Program-made: the position numbers and the translations under genes
The notes under the pieces: generated by a model
What the model saw: only the letters and a program-made list of their open reading frames with translations
Databases searched by the model: none
Told to the model about the DNA's origin: nothing
Assembly: GCF_037975245.1 (NCBI RefSeq)
Contig: NC_092570.1
Coordinates: 992,501 to 1,056,500, forward strand
DNA: 64,000 nt
Direction: 5' to 3'
DNA from: Apostichopus japonicus
Lineage: Eukaryota > Echinodermata > Holothuroidea > Aspidochirotida > Stichopodidae
Shown: piece after piece, positions 38,879 to 50,125 of the stretch
How positions within the stretch are numbered: position 1 is the first letter of the stretch
How the letters are laid out: the number at the start of each line of letters is the position of its first letter

Positions 38879-39247
38879 AGAGCGGTGAGGTGGCAGAACG
38901 GGAGAGTACACGTCTGCAGTACCTGAGGTCCCTGGTTCAAACCTCGGTGTCGACACTGACACCAATTTTCACCCCGCTCCTTTCTCGTGGTAGGAAAGTG
39001 GCTACACGTGGAAAGCGGTACTCACGTCCTTCGGAGGGGACGTTAAATTGCGGTCCCGGGAGCAGGACTACACACCCCTGCCTCGTTACTTCAGGGCACT
39101 ATTCGAAAAGAGAAGGCGAGTTTCGCCGGTGTCCTTCCACGCACAAAAACTTGGAACCTCAATAATTTCCGACTAAGGATTTCCTTAGTCTGCTGAAGCA
39201 CCTTCGGGTGGAAGCGTAATACGAGGTGTATCATATCGTATCATATC
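38879..39247 (+). mobile_element. Complete tRNA-derived SINE with target site duplication
   Basis: The tRNA-like head holds an RNA polymerase III A box (TGGCAGAACGGG, 38891-38902) and B box (GGTTCAAACCT, 38934-38944). The body contains TTCGGAGGGGACGTTAAAT and a GC-rich middle unlike the surrounding DNA. The 3' tail is a short repeat of ATCATATC type (39228-39250). The element is flanked by an exact 13-bp direct repeat ATAAGTTTGTTTA at 38866-38878 and 39248-39260. That pattern is the signature of LINE-mediated insertion. The open frame of 97 codons across it is incidental. I cannot name the SINE family from sequence alone. Confidence 0.9.
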
Positions 39248-39260
39248 ATAAGTTTGTTTA
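39248..39260. repeat. Right target site duplication of the SINE
   Basis: The 13 bases ATAAGTTTGTTTA follow the ATCATATC-type tail and match 38866-38878 exactly. Confidence 0.9.
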
Positions 39261-41500
39261 TTTACAGATTCGGTCGATGAGTCAACGACGACAACCAGTT
39301 CGGGAAAATTTGTTATGGATGGGGTACCCTTTTAGTGTCATGCTTCAAATCACTTGTATTGAGGTTGTGTAGAAATACGTTATAAGCTGGAATTGTGTTA
39401 CACACCTGACTATGAACACAGTCACAGTCTCATTGCAACGGGGGATGCATATAATAGTTGAGAGAGGATCAGTCGTTTGGTTGTTCGTGCCCTGCAGATT
39501 CTTTCTTGGGTGACTTTTCTTCAAAACGTGTAAGCTGTGATACCTCAAATACCTTCATGGAGTTTTGAATGATTAAAAGTCACCACCATATATAAGCAAA
39601 CAAAGAAAAAAAGGCTTTGCACGAAGCAGCACTACAGGGGCAATTAAACTACTATGAGAATGCCTCGTTCCAAGCTTTGTTACGACATCCTTTGATTATT
39701 TGTGGAAACGTGCTGGTTTCGAGAGATAAGAACGTTTCGTCGTGAGTTTGCGGCGCTCTGATTATGTGTACTTGTCATCCAATGTAATTGCAGTTTGATT
39801 TGAACAGTGCTCTAATCAGTCTTCACACGATTGATGAGAAACTTTAAACCGATCGAACTTGGGGTGAAAGGGCATATATTATTATCAGCAATATACGTTC
39901 AGAATAGGAGTTTTTATATATATATATATATTATCAAATACTATAACATGATAACTACATTGACATATACCGAGAAAGGGAGGGACGTGCGAATGTTCCT
40001 TCGAAAAAGGTCAACTGCGACGAATAGAACACGGTGTATACGTTATGGTACATTGTATAATTACTCCGAAAAGATCATTCTCAGATTAATAATATTTTTT
40101 TTCTTCAAATTTTCAGAGGGACTAAACAGACGTTGACAGTTGGATGAAGAAAAAAATTGGTCGGTTCATTTTGGTTGCAATTAGTTACCAAGGATTCCAT
40201 TCTAAGCCATTAGCTCATATACGCAGCACAATGACAAGACCGTGTATAATGTTGTTCACTATTTACATGGAGTTACAAAAAGATAACCTTAATTTGATAT
40301 CTGATAGATACTTTAAAACATTCATTCATACTATCGCGTATTTATCCAAGTAACATTACAAGTCCAATTTATGCTTTAAGAAATAACCCTAAAATTTCTT
40401 CGGCTTATCGATCGTTGAAAATAGCTGGACACTCTGTCTACCAAACTGCCAAGTAATGATCAGTAGCAAAACAATATTTGTTGTGATTTCAAATATACAT
40501 ATTATTGAACGTTCTGTTGTTTGCATAAAGTGACAAGATATAATCCTCGGAAATTGAGACTACAATGACAAAACAGTATGGAGAAGTCGACGTGACTTTC
40601 GAGTAGGCCTTAAAGGAGCCTTCTCGGCATTTAACAGTGAGAGCCTTGGAACAAGACATACAGAGATCTGACATGCATGAATCGGTAATTTATGTAAACT
40701 ATAAATCACCCCATAGACCAAAAAGGGTAAGTCATTCAAGTGCGCAGTCGCTCGCCGGACGCGCCTCCATCTTTATGATGATATGTCTTATCGAAAATAA
40801 CACGCATAATCATCATGTCTTTTAACATGAAAGGTACCATTGATATGGAACTAAGAGATTGGGTTGTTTTAGGTCGATGTTATGCGGAGTGTTAGACGAA
40901 CATATAATACCACCCATGGTGAGAGTATATACCCTCTAGGGCACTCTTGTGCGTTTGCCCGATCCCCTGACTATGACACCGGCATCAGCGAAGGCAATTT
41001 ATAATGAATAGTTGATGGCTGGTAGTTATGTCACGTCGCGACCGCTGCTGACACGTACGTTATCACTGGTTCTATGTCAGAAGCTGGATATAGTTCGGGC
41101 AGTTGAAAGGAGTGATCAGTAACGTGTAGGCCTATATGTCATCGTTATTCGAATAAGCAACTGCATGGAAGGAAGTACTATTTAGAAAAGGAAGATATCG
41201 AAGAAAAAAAATCGGGGATTAGTGAAGGGACCATGGGAGACGTTTTGGGAACTGAAGTGAAGTTAGGGGGGGGGAGCCGTAAGGTCAGGGTCGGGAAGAA
41301 AGGAAGTGGGGAATGAGTAAGGAAGGAGTGGGAAAGGGGCGGAGAGGACTATCGGGGATGGAGAGGGGAGGGGCGGCTTCTCAATTGAAGGGTAATTGGA
41401 GGTTGAGGAAGGGATCGGGGAGGCAGGCTAATAGTGAATCTGTTATGACTCCGTAAACTAGTACTCACGGTAATCTAACATATTCACTTGTACTCATCAT
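39261..41500. other. No gene recognised between the SINE and the TIR-bounded segment
   Basis: Unique AT-rich DNA. Frames of 60-101 codons (for example 39831-40136 plus) show no family motif. A purine-rich GGGGAGGG-type stretch lies at about 41265-41430. Confidence 0.5.
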
Positions 41501-43980
41501 CTACACTGTAAAACCCAACACGTCAAGACAACTTGAAAAAGTCGAGGTAACCCGCTGCCTTAACTTTTGTAAGTTCACTCTACTAACCCAGCCACTCCAT
41601 AAGTAAGACTTGACAGTAGTGGTTACAACCAACTCACTGGTTTTACTTTGTTACACTTTATGTTCATCAGTTGTGGCAACAGATATCAGCAAAGTCCAAC
41701 AAATTTAATCTTTATCTTTTTTTGAGAAAAAGCTGGGCAAGTTATGGTAACTAAAACTTTAGAGCTGATACAGCATAGCCTTTCCTCTTAACACTGACAA
41801 GACCAATTCAAGTTTTGCCCACTTTCAATTATCTCTAGAGTTAACTTTGAATATTTAAGTTGACGCTACTTGGTATATTCTAGGCAGCGGGTTACCTCAA
41901 TATAATTGAGTTATGACAACAGACAATTTTAGTAAAGAAAACTATATATTGCTAAGTTAACAACACAACTTTATTTTCAACCTCTGAAGCCAGTAACAAT
42001 GTACTTTAACAAGGAAATAGAAGAAATAAACGCATAAAAAGTGCCTAATACTTTTATCGGTGGAAACAACGCCAAAATGTATCAATAGAGAGATACAGAA
42101 GAACATACTGCAGTCATTCATTTCCATGATTCATTTAAGATAGTAAATACCAATTTCAAGTGCATGTGTTCTTTGGTATGAAATACAGAAGTAAAATTAA
42201 TATGTTATGGCTGCTGGAAATAACCAATGTTGTTAAAAGTCAAGAAGTATGAAGTAACCACTCCTCTCAGCCATTTACAATATGATTGTTTTAGCTAAAG
42301 ACTTTAATTTTGTGGCAAATATTTATATAGGTGAATCATAATTACATCATCATGTAAATAGGCAACGATGCTCAAAACACCAATGTTTCATTAACTAAAG
42401 GAATGCACTTAAAGTTGTCGATAGCAAAGCTATAGTGATGCCACCAATTGTTCTTGCATCTGTTTTTATGACAAAGACTAGTTATGATGATAAGAGCATT
42501 GTTCAATTGTGAAAACCAAGCATAGAACAGGAACTTCATCTTTTTAATGATATGAAAAATTTCTTTTCAGGATATTTTGATCCCTTATATTAAAAATTAC
42601 CATTAAAAACTAGTTCCCATGAAAGCTAAGGATATGTTTGGGGAATCACATACAACCTTTCATCCTAGAAAGGGGTATATGAAATCAAGCCAGGGTTCAG
42701 CAAATAGCCCCTGTTTGGTCCTTTGTACTCAAAAACTTACATTTTAATCATAAGATAAAGCAACTCTGTAAAACTCTTTTAATAATCTGAGAGGAAGCAC
42801 AACAGTCTTTGCTCATGAAAACCTGCATGCAAAGTAAAGTCATCATGAAAAATGTTTGTTTTTTAGATCTTTACAGCAAAGCACTTTATTTTTACCCATT
42901 TGGAACACAAAATACTTTGAAAGAATTCCATTGTCAATCCCTGTCTTTTGCCAGTTTTTGGATTCTTCAAACACTTGTATTACTGTGATTTGAATAGTTT
43001 CATCACAACATAGATATCTGATGCATTTACCTTTATCAGTATATATAATATTAATACTGACTTCCTGTAAATGATTTCACAGTACATCCCTCATTGGGCT
43101 CATTAGGATGAACATGTTTGTAAGTTCAAATTTTGCAAATTATTTCTGAAACATATACTATGATACCAATCACATTGATGCAAGCAAGCTGATAGAAATT
43201 CTCCATAACTAAGCAAGTACAAAGTGATTATTTGACAAACAATGGCTCTGAATAAAAATGAAAATGTAAACTAGAGTTTAAGCCTGATAGAATTTTTTTC
43301 AGACATTTTTGGACCCTTCCAACTCACTAGAGGTGTGGGCTATTATGTCATTTCTCTGCCTGAAGAAAACATCGGCATTTGATAAAATTAACTTTGTTTC
43401 GCTCTTTGATTATTATAATGATTATTATTAGTGCCTATTCACCCAATCAACAATTCTTCATAAGTTGAAATGTAAAAGCAGAGAAACAATTTCCCATGGC
43501 ATCCTGTTCCATATTACAATTTGTTTCACCACATTTTCAAGATTTACCAAGAAACAAGATAATTACCAGTCAAATGGAGTTTTGCAATATCTCTCTGGAC
43601 CCCACATGAACTATTTAAACAATTAAGATGCATGATAACTATGTATGTTTATAATGGAATGTAATGCCACAGGCATGGTTTCAAATTGTTAAGAGGGTTA
43701 TTTAAGTAGCCTGACGGTTTATTTTTTGTTGATAAATTACACTAAAACAGCAATATATTAACTTCTTTAACTAAAGAATATTATTGTTTAAGCTGTCATT
43801 AGCAAAAATATTCAGCAATCCCTTTTTCTTGAATCTATATCCAGGACACAATTTGTACTTACGATGGATCAAATAAACCAATGGTGTTGTTAACATATAC
43901 AGTAGAATGCAAAAATGAAACAAACCAAAATTAAAGTAAATTTCCTCCAAGGTGGTAATAAAAACAGTGTAAGAATTTTG

Positions 43981-44106
43981 ACCAAAGGTGACCATATTTG
44001 AATTTCTGATATATTTGGGGCAAATATAGCATACCTTTATGCTACCAAAGGTGACCATATTTGAATTTCTGGTATATTTGGGGCAAATACAGCATACCTT
44101 TATGCT
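43981..44106 (-). repeat. 63-bp tandem duplication, in frame
   Basis: A 63-bp unit beginning ACCAAAGGTGACCATATTTG occurs at 43981-44043 and again at 44044-44106 with few changes. The period is 21 codons, so the minus-strand frame reads two near-identical peptides (IKVCCICPKYTRNSNMVTFG and a variant). Whether it is translated is unknown. A diverged copy of this sequence lies at 50020-50125 in the opposite orientation. Confidence 0.8.
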
Positions 44107-44296
44107 AGTTTTGCATGTAATATTGTACACACAATGCAAAATGTAACTGTTAAATTGTCACAAGCCTCAAGGTAATTTCTAATAAAAAGTATGTACTCTT
44201 ATTTACTGTATTTTAAGAATTGCTAAAACAAGAATATAGATGAATGAGCTCTTTTATTATCTGATCATACCATACAGAATGTGCTATATAGCCTAC

Positions 44297-46000
44297 CCCT
44301 GTCTCAAAGTGAAACAAGTTCTGAAACTTTTGTCTGGTTGACAATATTTCCACCATTCTGTCAAGGTGTTGGTCTAGTGAAGAAAAGAAAGTGCTTTCCA
44401 GAGCAAGGTTGCTTAACCTCCAAAACTCAGCCTTCAACTGAAAGAATAAAATGAGAAATGTAGAAAACAATATTAAGTTAAGTTTGCCCTATGAAAAGAA
44501 GATGGCTCCCCTTTGCCAGGTAGCAATATTATAGAAAGCCATTTCCAAGGTGAGAGTATAAATGCAACTTGTAAGTGCATTTGTCGATTGTAGTCAACTG
44601 CCAATCGGAATCCTGGGTAAGACATATAATATACAGTTATTAACTAATTTTACCGGTATTTAGTGCAGATATTAGTTACCAAAAACAATAGTAATGGTGA
44701 CTGACATCCATGGGTTAAAAAATACATCAACCGGCTAATTACTGATCAGATCACCCTGCTGCACCATAGACCACATACTTTGTATCTCTTTTTTTTCTGT
44801 ATTTTACCAAAATTTTATACATAAGAAATAAAACATCTCTAACACTAATCACCCACTGTGATTACTTTTACTACTCATTATACACTGCAGCTACTATATC
44901 ATGAAAAATACAAAACAAAATGTCCAATTTTAGTGAAGGAGACAGCACCCCCAATAAGTTAATGAACAATTAAGGAACTTACTTCACTGGGAAGAAATAA
45001 GGCGGGCATCTTCTACCATTTCGTTGACGGCTGGCGCATTTAAGACCAGCTCCTGTCTACGGTATGCATAGGTCCTTATCATCATTTTTTAAATCTTGTC
45101 CATGTCCCTGTTTCTCTTTTGAACTTCTGTGCAAAAGTTTTCTCAATAAGACTCCATACTTGTTGCATCTTCTCCAATTGGAATGTCTGGTAAGTAATTT
45201 ATTTCTGCTCTCTTTGGTTTTTTGTGTTTTGATGAAGACGTTCCAGGGTAGGAGCACTTCCTTGAGATAACGTTTAGTTCCATGCAGTCCAACTTTCTCA
45301 TTTTTGCTCTAAGATTACCCATCTTAAATTTGATGCTGTTAAGCATTTCATCATAGCCAGAGGAACTTCCCTTTTCAGCCAAACAAGGATAGGTCCTCAT
45401 GATTGCTTTTGCTACTTCAGTGTATTCCATGTGTGTTGGATAAGCTTTGTACTCCCAAATGCGGTTAGCAATCGCATCAAGGAACTGACTTTTGTGATCT
45501 TTGCTTAAGTCAAGGTGCTTCTTTCCTTCTGACAGATACTTTCTATTACCGTCTTCAAAAACCAGTTCCAGCTCTGGGCCTACTTTAGGTACCTGAAAGA
45601 CCTCTGGCCAACACCCTTGTCTCAGTTTGGCTTCTACCGACTGTATGTCATCATTTGAACTAACACTCATAGTGTCATGTGAGCTTCCGAACGAACCGAC
45701 AGATGACAGTGAGGGTGTACTACTCCAATAGCACTGATCTTCAGCAATGTCAGTGTATATCACTTGGACAGATGCACATGTCTCTGGTAAATCATTTGCA
45801 TTAGTCAGATTCACCATCTCACCGCCAAAGTCTGGATCAGCATATTGCAAAGTGAAACTGCCTTCAAGGCTTAACTTATCTTTCAAAGTTTCCATAAGGT
45901 TTTCAACAGACTCTGGACGTTGCTCAAGGGACACCTTCTGAATGTCCTTTGGTGACAACACTACCCTCAATTTGTACATAGTATCAATTTCTGATCAATC
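44297..46000 (-). pseudogene. Broken SAMD3-like gene with N-terminal PB1 domain, two exons visible
   Basis: Minus-strand exon 46000-44983 begins after a pyrimidine-rich acceptor (CTTTTCATGCATAG) and the ATG is at 45979. Residues 1-75 read as a PB1 domain (MYKLRVVLSP start, LQYADPDFGGEMVNLTNAND). A Ser-rich linker follows. Residues about 123-235 (CWPEVFQVP, IWEYKAYPTHMEYTEVAKAI, IKFKMGNLRAKMRKL) resemble the region of SAMD3-like proteins that are expanded in fish and invertebrates. The frame meets TGA at 45145-45143 but homologous-looking sequence continues in the same frame: KRNRDMDKI, a second stop TAA, then RTYAYRRQELVLNAPAVNEM. The frame then shifts where two bases seem lost, and MPALFLPSE leads to a strong GTAAGT donor at 44982. 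The next exon, 44437-44297, starts after TTCTTTCAG with LKAEFWRLSNLALESTFFSSLD, which continues the family pattern. The exon is 997 nt; adding 2 nt gives 999, which matches the phase-0 acceptor. Later exons were not found. The family name is from memory of motifs. Confidence 0.75.
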
Positions 46001-47758
46001 CTATGCATGAAAAGAGAACAATGTAAGGGAGTTAGAAGCTGGCTATATCGTTTCGTACACTCCCCTTAGAATTACAGTACTGTACCACATAGTAATATTT
46101 TAGCAGTAAGTGCAACAACCCATTCAGCTGCAGTATACCACATGTACTGCATAAATATGCAGTATGGCAGCTGATCTACTGTACATCTACTCTTAGCTAC
46201 TTGCATGGGTAGATATTTTGCATGTAAATGTCATCCAAGTACTGCATCTTTCAACGTTTAGTAAGGCTCATGCTTTATCACAGACAACTCAACTTAGGGT
46301 AACTCCTATTGTTCTTCATGTACAGTATATCTACAGAGTGTTTCAACACAACCACTTTAGCTTCTCTGATGGTGTAGGAAGTTAGAGGGTAGTAATCTTT
46401 AAGATTACCTGGACAAACTACTTGATCATAGTTTTCAGTCTCTGTCACTTTGTATGCTCCAATGTGGCTTTGAAAATAGATTTATGCAATTTTACTACAA
46501 GCCATCCATTGTTTTTATCAACAATAATAGTTTGTATATTTGCTAGTACAGAATGACCACTATCACTGCCAATCACAACAAACATATCTCTAAATTATAC
46601 CTCATTCAAATTTGCTAATCAGTACCATGTATTAACCACATGAGCTCATGCTGATGAACCGAATGTTTTACTCCTTTGTCTCACACTGCGTAACTGTTAA
46701 TGGTTAGGCCTATCTGTAAAGCTCTATAGCCTAACCTAATGCACAGCCTACGTTCAACGTGAAATGGAGCTTATAAATTTTTAGGCTAGGCTGTTGAAAT
46801 ATTTTGAATATTTCTAATCCAATTCAATCACGCATATAATTTCATGCTGCAAGTTTTAAACTTTGACTAATTTTAACAACATATTTCAGATTCAGTCGAA
46901 TCTTTGCGAATATCATTACTGTATTGAGCATTAATCATTCCAAATACGAACCGTAAATCATCCAAGACTTGGAAAAGCTGGCCCCTGACGTATGTTATCT
47001 ACTTAGTCGATATACGCGCGCGAGCGATCACTTACCGGTAATTTTGTTGCAAATACGCATAGTCTTCTCTTTCCAGTCGTTTTCATGTAGAAATGTTTTG
47101 ATACTCGACCATCACAAGTTGAAACAACGATATCTTCATACGTTGATCTACGTTTCCGCATAAAACTTACGTAAATCATGTTGTAACGCTTATTTTAACA
47201 TTATTGAGTCATCTTGACTGTCATAACCCTTGTTCAGAAAGCTCATCTACCGGTTGGGTTTTACAGTGTAGCATATTGTTTTGGTACTCGCCGAAAAGGA
47301 TTGTACCCGTACTCAAGCCCTTTTGGATAGGCCTACGTATAGACTGTAGACATGGCCGGACGGATTAACTTCGTTCACGGTTTTGAAATTAGCACAGGAA
47401 TCTAAAAGTAGGTAGGCTATGTTTGTGATGACATAATATTACACATTCATTTATGGAAATAACCTCCAAGTTACAAAACTCCCATAAAAAAAAAGATTAC
47501 CGGTTTATATAAGGGTTTTTTTTTTCCTGATGTTTGTCAAAATTTTGAGTTTCCCCAGGCCGCTTTGCCAAATTGGGCGTCTCTCCCTGCATGAGGTTCC
47601 CTTCCCCATGCATGGGAAAGGCAAATTTGTGGATCATGTTAGCTATAACGATAGGATTTTCAACGCAGTTTTGATCTGACAATACAATACGTTAAGTAAC
47701 CTATAACCTATATCTTCATTTAATTTTTAATAAACAAAGGACAAAACTACCCCTATTT

Positions 47759-47790
47759 GCTGTTGTTGTTGTTGTTGTTGTTGTTGTTAT
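47759..47790 (+). repeat. TTG trinucleotide microsatellite
   Basis: About ten TTG/GTT units. Confidence 0.9.
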
Positions 47791-49459
47791 TCACTGCGGA
47801 TTCGTGTGGTTCATATCATCTTATCTCCAATTACCGTTCCCTATCATAGGCCTACGTCGTGCTTGTCAAACTCAAACCGATGCATGCCTTTTATACTACC
47901 TACGGTAGTATTTAGCCTTTGAACTTTGCTTGCAATATAAACTTGCACAGCATTTTGCCATTAATAGTCCTCTACTGCAGTAACTTTTCAGATCGTTGCT
48001 CACGTGCGGACTACTATAGTATAACAATAGGTAAAAATTCGCATATTCAGCAAAAACCCGAAGTTGAACCCGGAACATTGGGGTCGACAATAATAAGCAG
48101 CGTATGTTTTTGTTATTTATAACAGTTATCATAACTGATATTACAATGTATTAATTACAGAGACGGATCTAGCTTTTCTCGGAAGAAGCGAGGGGTGGGG
48201 GGGGGGGGTGTGAGACGAAACGATAAGCGAAACGTCGATAAACAGTACGGTAAACTACCCGCCACTCCATTATGTACCTTGTTTTGAACAAAATACTGTT
48301 TGGAGCTATGTTTTAGTGCCACAAGGATGTCAGAATAGTTGGCACTGGCCCCTTCACTGTACCCGCCACTTGCATTATCGTTAGTAGTCACGTAATACAA
48401 CTTAGGGGGGGGGGATATTGTTGGGTGAGATTGGATTTTTTTTGGGGGGGTTAGGGGCCAAGGCTAGATGCAAATGCCGGGTGCTACCAAATCCAACATA
48501 TTAAATTTTCAACGGTAAACGCTGCATTACAAATTTAAATATTGCCAGCGTACGTGTGTTATAAAATGTAAGCCAATTGTGAAAGGGAATCCGGGAGTTT
48601 TGTGAAAGAGAATCCGGTTGTTTTGTGAAAAGGGGGAAACGTGGCACCCAAACTCCCACATCCCAACCCATCCTCCACCTCCATGGCAACGGCACCGCTC
48701 TTGATACGAAAATCTAGAAAGGACCTCTTGTATTATTATATTGCAATCTTGTATTTTGCATAATACTTGGCTGGTTTTGTAAATTGTATAGGCCAAGCGC
48801 AAATTCCACATTGCTTTAGTCATCACAAATGAAAACGTCCTTCACGGTGTGACGGTCTGATGCAGAATAACATCTCGATCAACCAAAGTCAGAGAACCTA
48901 GTGTTGAGTGGTTTGTGACGTCATATGGTCAATGTTGTAGACTATACACATTGAACGTGTTTTCCTTCCGTCTCTTTCATTTGGTCTCGAAAAAACGAGA
49001 ACACATAGAAATATGATCTGCTCAAAAGTAGCCTAAAAGATGCAGACCACGATACTAAATCTTCCTCTTTTTCAGTAAACAACTTGCACATGATAACCAA
49101 CTATTTATTTGTGTGTGTGGGAATGGGGGCGGGGGGGGGGGTGGGAGGCCTTCAACGAGTAACAGGGCTATTTTCACTCCTGTTTAAATCCTGGATTCGC
49201 CGATGAAAGGGACAGCTTCTACTGCTTAAAATAGACGTACGTGACTTACAACCGTACAGGTAAATTACAGCTCATTTCTGCCAATGGGAATACCATGTTA
49301 GATATACTGTTCTCTATAGCTCGAAGATATATGATTTCTAACTTCGTTTTGAGCTCATATCGACATTGGCCTCTTCCCGGTAGAGACATATAAAGACCTC
49401 TCTCCAACACCCCTCCCCCTCTATCTCATTCACTTGTCTTTTATCTGCTGTAGAGACCC

Positions 49460-49785
49460 CAACTATGGCACGCTATAATGGAAAAGTTTCTTGCGATTAC
49501 GTAATCCACCTGCCTTGGTCGTAAAATTACCTCTTTTACCAATCAGTCTGCAACTCCTGCCACAAATTTGATCTTGCATGAGGATATATAGTGTGAATGC
49601 TGTATGATTAACTACACTGTAGACATGAACATATTATCACACAGTGTTTACACAAAGAGCCTAATGGTGTTAAGAAGCTATGCAGGCTAATTGTTGCGCC
49701 TGAGGTCGATATACCACAGTGGCAGGTCGATTACGTAATCACAAAACTTTCCTAGCTGTAGGGTGCTATAATTGGAGCCAATAAA
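49460..49785. mobile_element. Degenerate inverted-repeat element (MITE-like)
   Basis: The left arm (CCAACTATGGCACGCTATAA, then AAAAGTTTCTTGCGATTACG and TAATCCACCTGCC) is matched in inverted orientation by the right arm (GGCAGGTCGATTACGTAATC to GGGTGCTATAATTGG), about 55 bases with perhaps three quarters identity. The palindrome GATTACGTAATC is conserved exactly in both arms (about 49496 and 49730). A further end-like stretch AGCGTGCTATAAATCGGGGC occurs near 50228. Confidence 0.55.
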
Positions 49786-50019
49786 GCAGATCTTTAAGGA
49801 CACCAATCGAAACAGACACAAATTCCGATTATTCGGTATGTTAGTACACTTCCTGACCGCCTAGTCCATCACACGAAGCAAAACTCACTCAGAAAGAGAA
49901 ACGTCCCTCTCGAAAAAGGCCACTCACATCGACAGCCCTATACCAAACGCATACCCTCTCCAAACTATGTAACTTTACAAACCCGTAACCCAGTTATAAA
50001 CGCCTAGTTGTTAACGGTA

Positions 50020-50125
50020 TGCTGCTGTTTTGGCCCCAAATATGCTAGATATTCAAATATGGTCACCTTTGGTCAAAATTCTTAAACTGTTTTTATTACA
50101 ACCTTTGAGGAAATTTTCCTCACTG
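50020..50125 (+). repeat. Inverted dispersed copy of the 43.9-44.05 kb repeat
   Basis: The plus strand here, from GGTATGCTGCTG through TTCAAATATGGTCACCTTTG to ACCTTTGAGGAAATTT, matches the reverse complement of 43,930-44,040 with a few substitutions and one small insertion. This is a second, separate copy of sequence found inside the TIR-bounded segment, about 3 kb outside its right end. Confidence 0.75.

Larger units (their letters stand above)
41501..47271. mobile_element. 5.8-kb segment with 19-bp terminal inverted repeats enclosing the SAMD3-like gene
   Basis: Bases 41501-41519 (CTACACTGTAAAACCCAAC) are repeated exactly in inverted orientation at 47253-47271. The base triplet CAT directly flanks both ends (41498-41500 and 47272-47274), a possible 3-bp target duplication. 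An alternative reading is ends at CACTG with TA duplications. The left end has a subterminal palindrome: GAGGTAACCCGCTGCCT at 41544-41560 returns inverted at 41882-41898. The interior lacks the G homopolymers and TA microsatellites common outside. No transposase motif was recognised. The only recognisable coding content is the broken SAMD3-like gene on the minus strand. The class cannot be assigned; CACTG ends recall CACTA-type elements, but that is a weak similarity. Confidence 0.65.

Noticed and set aside
38872-39165. 97-codon plus frame
   Set aside because: Lies across the SINE head and body; explained by the GC-rich repeat.
43771-44139. 122-codon minus frame with repeated Cys-containing units, considered as a zinc finger
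   Set aside because: The repetition is the 63-bp DNA duplication and the cysteine spacing fits no finger class known to me.
48158-48480. hAT-like end CAGAGACGGATCTAGC
   Set aside because: No matching right terminus; similarity limited to about 12 bases.
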